Source of the DNA: Kribbella italica
Lineage (GTDB): Bacteria > Actinomycetota > Actinomycetes > Propionibacteriales > Kribbellaceae
Length of the DNA stretch: 64,000 bases
Direction: 5' to 3'
NCBI RefSeq assembly: GCF_014205135.1
Contig: NZ_JACHMY010000001.1
Location: forward strand, 3,906,001 to 3,970,000
The notes under the pieces were generated by a model. That model was not told where the DNA came from and did not search any database. It worked only from the letters and a program-made list of their open reading frames with translations. This document shows positions 60,580 to 64,000 of this stretch, in pieces. The position numbers and the translations under genes were made by a program. Each line of letters opens with the position of its first letter. The first letter of the stretch is position 1.

Positions 60580-62178
60580 CTAGCCGATGTCTCGGCGGCG
60601 GAAGGTGGTGTAGCCGGCGGCGGTGAGGGCTGCGGTGATGGCGAGGAGCCAGATCAGTGGGGTGGCGGAGAAGTCGCCGCCGGGGAGGCGGGGGGTGTGG
60701 GCGTAGGGGCTGAGGTTCATGACGGACTCGGGGAGGTTGAAGACCGAGCCGAACTCGCCGACGAGGAGGAAGAGGCCGTAGAGGAACCAGGCCGCGGTGA
60801 CCGCTCGGGGTAGGGCTCCGAAGAGGAGGATGACGAGGGCGGTGACCAGCCAGGTGGCGGGGAGCTGGACTGCGGCGGCGGCCAGGAGGCGGGGGATCTG
60901 GTGGCCCATGTTGCCCAGGGAGGCGCCGCTGGAGATGCCGCTGCCGAGGCCGCCGAGGAGTGCCAGGAGCGTGGTGCCCAGGAGGGCGATGAGGACGTGG
61001 CTGGAGAGCCAGCGGGTTCTGGTGACGCCGGTGGCCAGCAGGGGTTCGGCGCGGAGGGCAGTCTCCTCCGAGCGGAGGCGCAGGGCGGCCTGGATGCCGA
61101 AGGCGCTGGCCAGGAGGCCGAGGAGTCCGGTTTCGGTGGCGAGGAACGCGTCGGTGATGCCTTCGACGCCGCCGAGCTTCTGGACGAGTTCCTTGGCGCT
61201 GTCGCTGGTGACGAAGCCGTCGACGTTGCTGGCGATGTTGCCGACGATCAGGCCGAGCAGGAGGAACGCGGCGGACCAGCCGTAGAGCGCGCCTCGTTGC
61301 AGACGCCACGCCAGGGCCAGAGGTGACCGGAGAGACCGAGCTGCGACCGGTGGGCCGGGCCGCGGGCGCACGAGGCCGGCGCCGATGTCCCGGCGGCGGA
61401 GCAGGGCGAAAGCAGCCACCACCAGTACGGCGAGCAGCGCGATCGGCAGCAGCGCGACGACGAACCGGTCACCCGCGAACGGGCGGATCTGCTGGGTCCA
61501 GCCGATCGGGGACAGCCAGGAGACCCACTCGGAGCTGCCGCTGGCCGACGAGTCGCCGATCGCGCGCAGGACGTAGGCGACGCCGAGGACGACCGCGGTC
61601 ATGCCGGTCGCCGTACGGGCGTTCTCGGTGAGTTGTACGACGAGCGCACTGACGCCCGCGAAGGCCAGGCCGGCGGCCGCCCAGGTCAGGCCGAAGGCGA
61701 AGGATCCGGTGGCCGGCAGGCCCGCGCCGATCAGGCCCAGCGCGCTGAAGAGGCCGAGCAGGATGACGGTGCCGGAGGCAACGATCAGGGACGCGGTCAG
61801 CGCGGCGTACCGGCCGAGGACGCCGGCGCTGAGCAGTTCGAGCCGGCCGGTCTCCTCCTCACCGCGGGTGTGGCGGTTGACGAGGATCGCGGCCAGCAGC
61901 CCGACCAGGAGAGCGCCGAAGTTGGTCAGCTTGAACAGCGACACCTCGCCGAGCGAGGTCGGGTCGAAGATGCGGCCGTAGAGCGAGAGCAGCGCGGGCG
62001 ACGCGTTGGTCGTGTTCGCTGCCTCGACCCGGGACTGCACGTCCGGGAAGACGTCGATCGACGCCTTGGCCGAACCGGCGGCGGTGGCCATGAAAACGAC
62101 CACCCACAAGGGGATCAGCACCCGGTCGCGGCGCAGGGCCAGTCGCACCAGGGTCGACGTACCGACGAAGTCTCTCAT
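60580..62178 (-). CDS. ABC-2 type exporter permease
   Basis: A 532-residue membrane protein with about twelve helices arranged as two halves, like actinobacterial ABC-2 exporters of the tetronasin-resistance (TnrB) type. It starts [20 protein letters not shown], and helices include VLIPLWVVVFMATAAGSAKA, ATGMTAVVLGVAYVLRAIGD and WLLAITAALTAAGYTTFRRR. The ATG overlaps the ATPase stop (TGATG), so the two genes are co-translated. It may export an antibiotic or lipid; the substrate is not known. Confidence 0.9.
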   Translation of the reverse strand: MRDFVGTSTLVRLALRRDRVLIPLWVVVFMATAAGSAKASIDVFPDVQSRVEAANTTNASPALLSLYGRIFDPTSLGEVSLFKLTNFGALLVGLLAAILVNRHTRGEEETGRLELLSAGVLGRYAALTASLIVASGTVILLGLFSALGLIGAGLPATGSFAFGLTWAAAGLAFAGVSALVVQLTENARTATGMTAVVLGVAYVLRAIGDSSASGSSEWVSWLSPIGWTQQIRPFAGDRFVVALLPIALLAVLVVAAFALLRRRDIGAGLVRPRPGPPVAARSLRSPLALAWRLQRGALYGWSAAFLLLGLIVGNIASNVDGFVTSDSAKELVQKLGGVEGITDAFLATETGLLGLLASAFGIQAALRLRSEETALRAEPLLATGVTRTRWLSSHVLIALLGTTLLALLGGLGSGISSGASLGNMGHQIPRLLAAAAVQLPATWLVTALVILLFGALPRAVTAAWFLYGLFLLVGEFGSVFNLPESVMNLSPYAHTPRLPGGDFSATPLIWLLAITAALTAAGYTTFRRRDIG

Positions 62179-63089
62179 CAGGCATCAGCCATCTCAGGCG
62201 TGGCGGAGTCGTCCTCGTAGTGCCGCAGGAACAGCTCCTCCAGCGTCGGCGGCTGCGCGACCAGGCTCTTGATCCCGCTCGCGGCGAGCTGCTTCATCAG
62301 GCCGTCGAGCTGCGCGGTGTCGACCTCGCAGCGCACCCGGTTGCCCTCGACATCGAGGTTGTGGACACCGGGCAGCGCGGCGATCCCGTTCGGCGACGCG
62401 GCCAGCTCGGCCTGGATCGACGTCCGGGTCAGGTGCCGCAGGTCGGACAGCGTGCCGGTCTCGACCACCTTGCCCTTGCGGATGATGCTGATCCGGTCGC
62501 AGAGCGCCTCGACCTCGGACAGGATGTGGCTGGACAGCAGGACGGTCCGGTCCCGGTGGCGCTCCTCCTCGATGCACTGGCGGAACACCTCCTCCATCAG
62601 CGGGTCCAGACCGGAGGTCGGCTCGTCCAGAATCAGCAGCTCGACGTCGGAGGCGAGCGCCGCGACCAGCGCGACCTTCTGCCGGTTGCCCTTGGAGTAC
62701 GTCCGGCCCTTCTTGGTCGGGTCCAGGTCGAAGCGGCGCAGCAGGTCGTCGCGCTTCTTGGGGTCCAGTCCCCCACGCAGCCGGCCGAGCAGGTCGATCA
62801 CCTCGCCGCCGGTCAGGTTCGGCCACAGGTTCACGTCACCCGGCACGTAGGCGAGCCGGCGGTGCAGGGCCGCGGCGTCGTGCCACGGGTCGCCGCCGAG
62901 CAGCGAGACATCGCCGGAGTCACCGCGGAGCAGACCGAGCAGAACGCGGATGGTGGTGGACTTCCCGGCGCCGTTCGGGCCCAGGAATCCGTGCACCTCA
63001 CCGGTCGCGACGTCGAGGTCGAGACCGTCGAGGGCGTGCGTCGCGCCGTACGACTTGTGCAGTCCGGAGACGATGATGGCTGATGTCAT
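62178..63089 (-). CDS. ABC-2 type exporter ATPase
   Basis: A 303-residue ABC ATPase. Walker A is [18 protein letters not shown], Walker B is [17 protein letters not shown] and the H-loop is [16 protein letters not shown]. The signature region reads [20 protein letters not shown], with YSKGNRQK in place of the classical LSGGQ. This and the C-terminal domain are typical of DrrA/TnrB2-type exporter ATPases. It is divergent from a MarR-type regulator with a 9-bp inverted repeat operator just upstream. Confidence 0.94.
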   Translation of the reverse strand: MTSAIIVSGLHKSYGATHALDGLDLDVATGEVHGFLGPNGAGKSTTIRVLLGLLRGDSGDVSLLGGDPWHDAAALHRRLAYVPGDVNLWPNLTGGEVIDLLGRLRGGLDPKKRDDLLRRFDLDPTKKGRTYSKGNRQKVALVAALASDVELLILDEPTSGLDPLMEEVFRQCIEEERHRDRTVLLSSHILSEVEALCDRISIIRKGKVVETGTLSDLRHLTRTSIQAELAASPNGIAALPGVHNLDVEGNRVRCEVDTAQLDGLMKQLAASGIKSLVAQPPTLEELFLRHYEDDSATPEMADA

Positions 63090-63127
63090 GATTCACAAGC
63101 TACACTTCGTTCAGTAATTTGTGAATC
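63090..63127. promoter_or_regulatory. Operator-like inverted repeat upstream of the exporter
   Basis: GATTCACAA (63090-63098) and TTGTGAATC (63119-63127) are exact complements around 20 bp in an AT-rich stretch, directly upstream of the exporter ATPase ATG and about 60 bp before the MarR-type gene. Such a spaced palindrome is a natural binding site for that regulator. Confidence 0.65.
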
Positions 63128-63186
63128 TTTCTAACGCGTCTCTCACGCGTCAGGGATTTCGGTGGTCGAGAGGAGATGATGGGGCG

Positions 63187-63690
63187 ATGAACGCACGCGA
63201 CGACGAGACCTCCCAGCGATTCGCCGAGCAGTTCGGGAACCTGCTGGCCGAAACCGGGTGGCCACGGATGTCGGCCCGGGTCTTCGCCACGATCCTGATC
63301 AGCGAGCAGGGACGGATGACGTCGGCCCAGCTGTCCGAGCAGCTGCAGGCGAGCCCGGCCGCGGTGTCCGGCGCGGTCCGGTTCCTGGTGCAGATGCGGC
63401 TGGCCAGCCGCGAGCGCGAGCCGGGCAGCCGGCGCGACGTGTACGTCGTGCAGGACGACTTCTGGTACGAGTCGATGATGCGCCAGGACCGCTACCTGAG
63501 TCGCTGGCGGGAGAGTCTCGAGCAGCTCCAGGCCTCGGTCGGCCGGCACAGCGAGGCCGACCGCCGGATCCGCGGCACGCTCGGCTTCGTGGACTTCATC
63601 GAGTCCGAGATGGACGAGCTGAGCGCGCGCTGGGTCAAGTACAAGGCCACGCTCGATGCGGAGCTCGATGCGGAGTTCGGCAAGAACTGA
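63187..63690 (+). CDS. MarR/GbsR-type transcriptional regulator
   Basis: A 167-residue winged-helix regulator. The DNA-binding region reads MSARVFATILISEQGRMTSA, QLSEQLQASPAAVSGAVRF and REREPGSRRDVYVV, matching the MarR/GbsR pattern. The C-terminal helix (LGFVDFIESEMDELSARWVK) is a dimerisation segment. The ATG at 63187 is used; an upstream in-frame ATG at 63121 lies inside the operator region. It is divergent from the exporter pair and very probably represses it, with an inducing ligand likely exported by the pump. Confidence 0.9.
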   Translation: MNARDDETSQRFAEQFGNLLAETGWPRMSARVFATILISEQGRMTSAQLSEQLQASPAAVSGAVRFLVQMRLASREREPGSRRDVYVVQDDFWYESMMRQDRYLSRWRESLEQLQASVGRHSEADRRIRGTLGFVDFIESEMDELSARWVKYKATLDAELDAEFGKN

Positions 63691-63752
63691 GGACGGCGAA
63701 GGGCCCCGGCGACCAGGGCAGATTCTCGGGGTCCTCGCAACACCTGATGGTT

Positions 63753-64000
63753 TTATGTGGTTGTCAGTAGATCACGCAGGCGCTCGGCTGGGGTTTTCCA
63801 GTCGAGCGTTTTGCGTGGTCGGCCGTTGAGTTTCTGGGCGACGTGTTCGAGGTCTTCGGGACTGTGGGCGGACAGGTCGGTGCCCTTGGGGAAGTACTGG
63901 CGTAGCAGGCCGTTGGTGTTTTCGTTCGATCCCCTTTGCCAGGGCGAGTGCGGGTCGCAGAAGTAGACCGGAACGCCGGTTGCCACGGTGAACTGCTTGT
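63753..64000 (-). mobile_element. IS30-family transposase, C-terminal part (cut by window edge)
   Basis: The visible last ~80 residues read [40 protein letters not shown] and [18 protein letters not shown], the C-terminal DDE domain of IS30 transposases, including the final catalytic Glu in RGSNENTNG. The gene ends at TAA 63753-63755 and its 5' part lies beyond 64000. The terminal inverted repeat of the insertion sequence cannot be located with one end only; the sequence ATCACGCAGG near 63771 lies inside the gene. Confidence 0.9.

Noticed and set aside
63735..63752. GCAACACCTGATGG as the terminal inverted repeat of the IS30 element
   Set aside because: Only one end of the element is in the window, so an inverted repeat or target duplication cannot be shown.
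1..64000. tRNA, rRNA or prophage genes
   Set aside because: No cloverleaf-like tRNA sequence, rRNA signature or phage structural gene was recognised on either strand; a covariance-model search was not possible here.

Overview
The window is about 64 kb of high-GC DNA from an actinobacterium. The markers are a Pup ligase gene (pafA), several F420-type enzymes, an ECF42 sigma factor paired with a YCII protein, an AfsR-type (SARP/NB-ARC/TPR) regulator and an FMN-riboswitch rib operon. The linked block ald-xerD ... parA-scpA-scpB-rluB is a familiar actinobacterial neighbourhood. The frequent GTAC-rich codon runs recall Kribbella and related Propionibacteriales; that genus-level guess is inference only. 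I saw no rRNA, tRNA, CRISPR array or prophage. The one mobile element is a partial IS30-type transposase at the right edge.

Layout. 0-7 kb: pafA (cut by the window edge), a broken serine-hydrolase gene, and on the minus strand the chromosome-segregation operon parA - small helical DNA-binding-like protein - scpA - scpB - rluB. 7-13.3 kb: a frameshifted ltrA, a secreted protein and a divergent two-component system inserted between parA and the xerD/ald pair. 13.6-20.6 kb: small metabolic genes (DHFR-like reductase, LLM flavin enzyme, cupin, HIT-like protein, metallo-beta-lactamase-fold protein, P1 peptidase, WYL regulator). 20.6-29.9 kb: an exported-protein cluster with a ricin-like lectin, a 1315-residue modular lysozyme-like/SGNH protein, its divergent AfsR-like regulator and a subtilisin. 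30-35.5 kb: a nitronate monooxygenase and the rib operon (ribD, ribE, ribM, ribBA, ribH) behind an FMN riboswitch. 35.5-41.5 kb: DUF2891/DUF979/DUF969, an ABC-F ATPase with a candidate attenuator leader, and a tail-anchored Ser/Thr kinase. 41.5-46.3 kb: a 1 kb gene-less repeat region, the YCII/ECF42 pair and a VWA membrane protein. 46.3-51.3 kb: an HTH regulator with a palindromic operator region, a polar amino acid ABC transporter, a polysaccharide deacetylase and a HAD phosphatase. 51.3-52 kb: gene-less DNA with repeats. 52-60.5 kb: rpe and cobalamin genes (cobK, cobM, cobL) interrupted by DUF916, purple-acid-phosphatase-like, HupE-like and lipoprotein genes. 60.5-64 kb: an ABC-2 exporter with a divergent MarR-type regulator, then the IS30 fragment.

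How the genes work together. ParA, ScpA and ScpB serve chromosome organisation, and XerD resolves chromosome dimers. The rib operon makes and probably imports riboflavin under FMN control. cobK, cobM and cobL carry out middle steps of aerobic corrin-ring synthesis. The 20-30 kb block looks like a regulated secreted wall- or polymer-acting set.

A striking property of the window is the number of short tandem repeats, inside genes (scpB, cobK, the kinase, a secreted protein), at gene junctions (response regulator/kinase, cupin) and in intergenic DNA (41.7-42.3 and 51.4-52.0 kb). There is also a pair of related ~100 bp inverted-repeat elements at 11.1 and 51.3 kb. These, the modular exported protein with its divergent regulator, and the small protein inside the parA-scpA operon are the best candidates for something not previously described.
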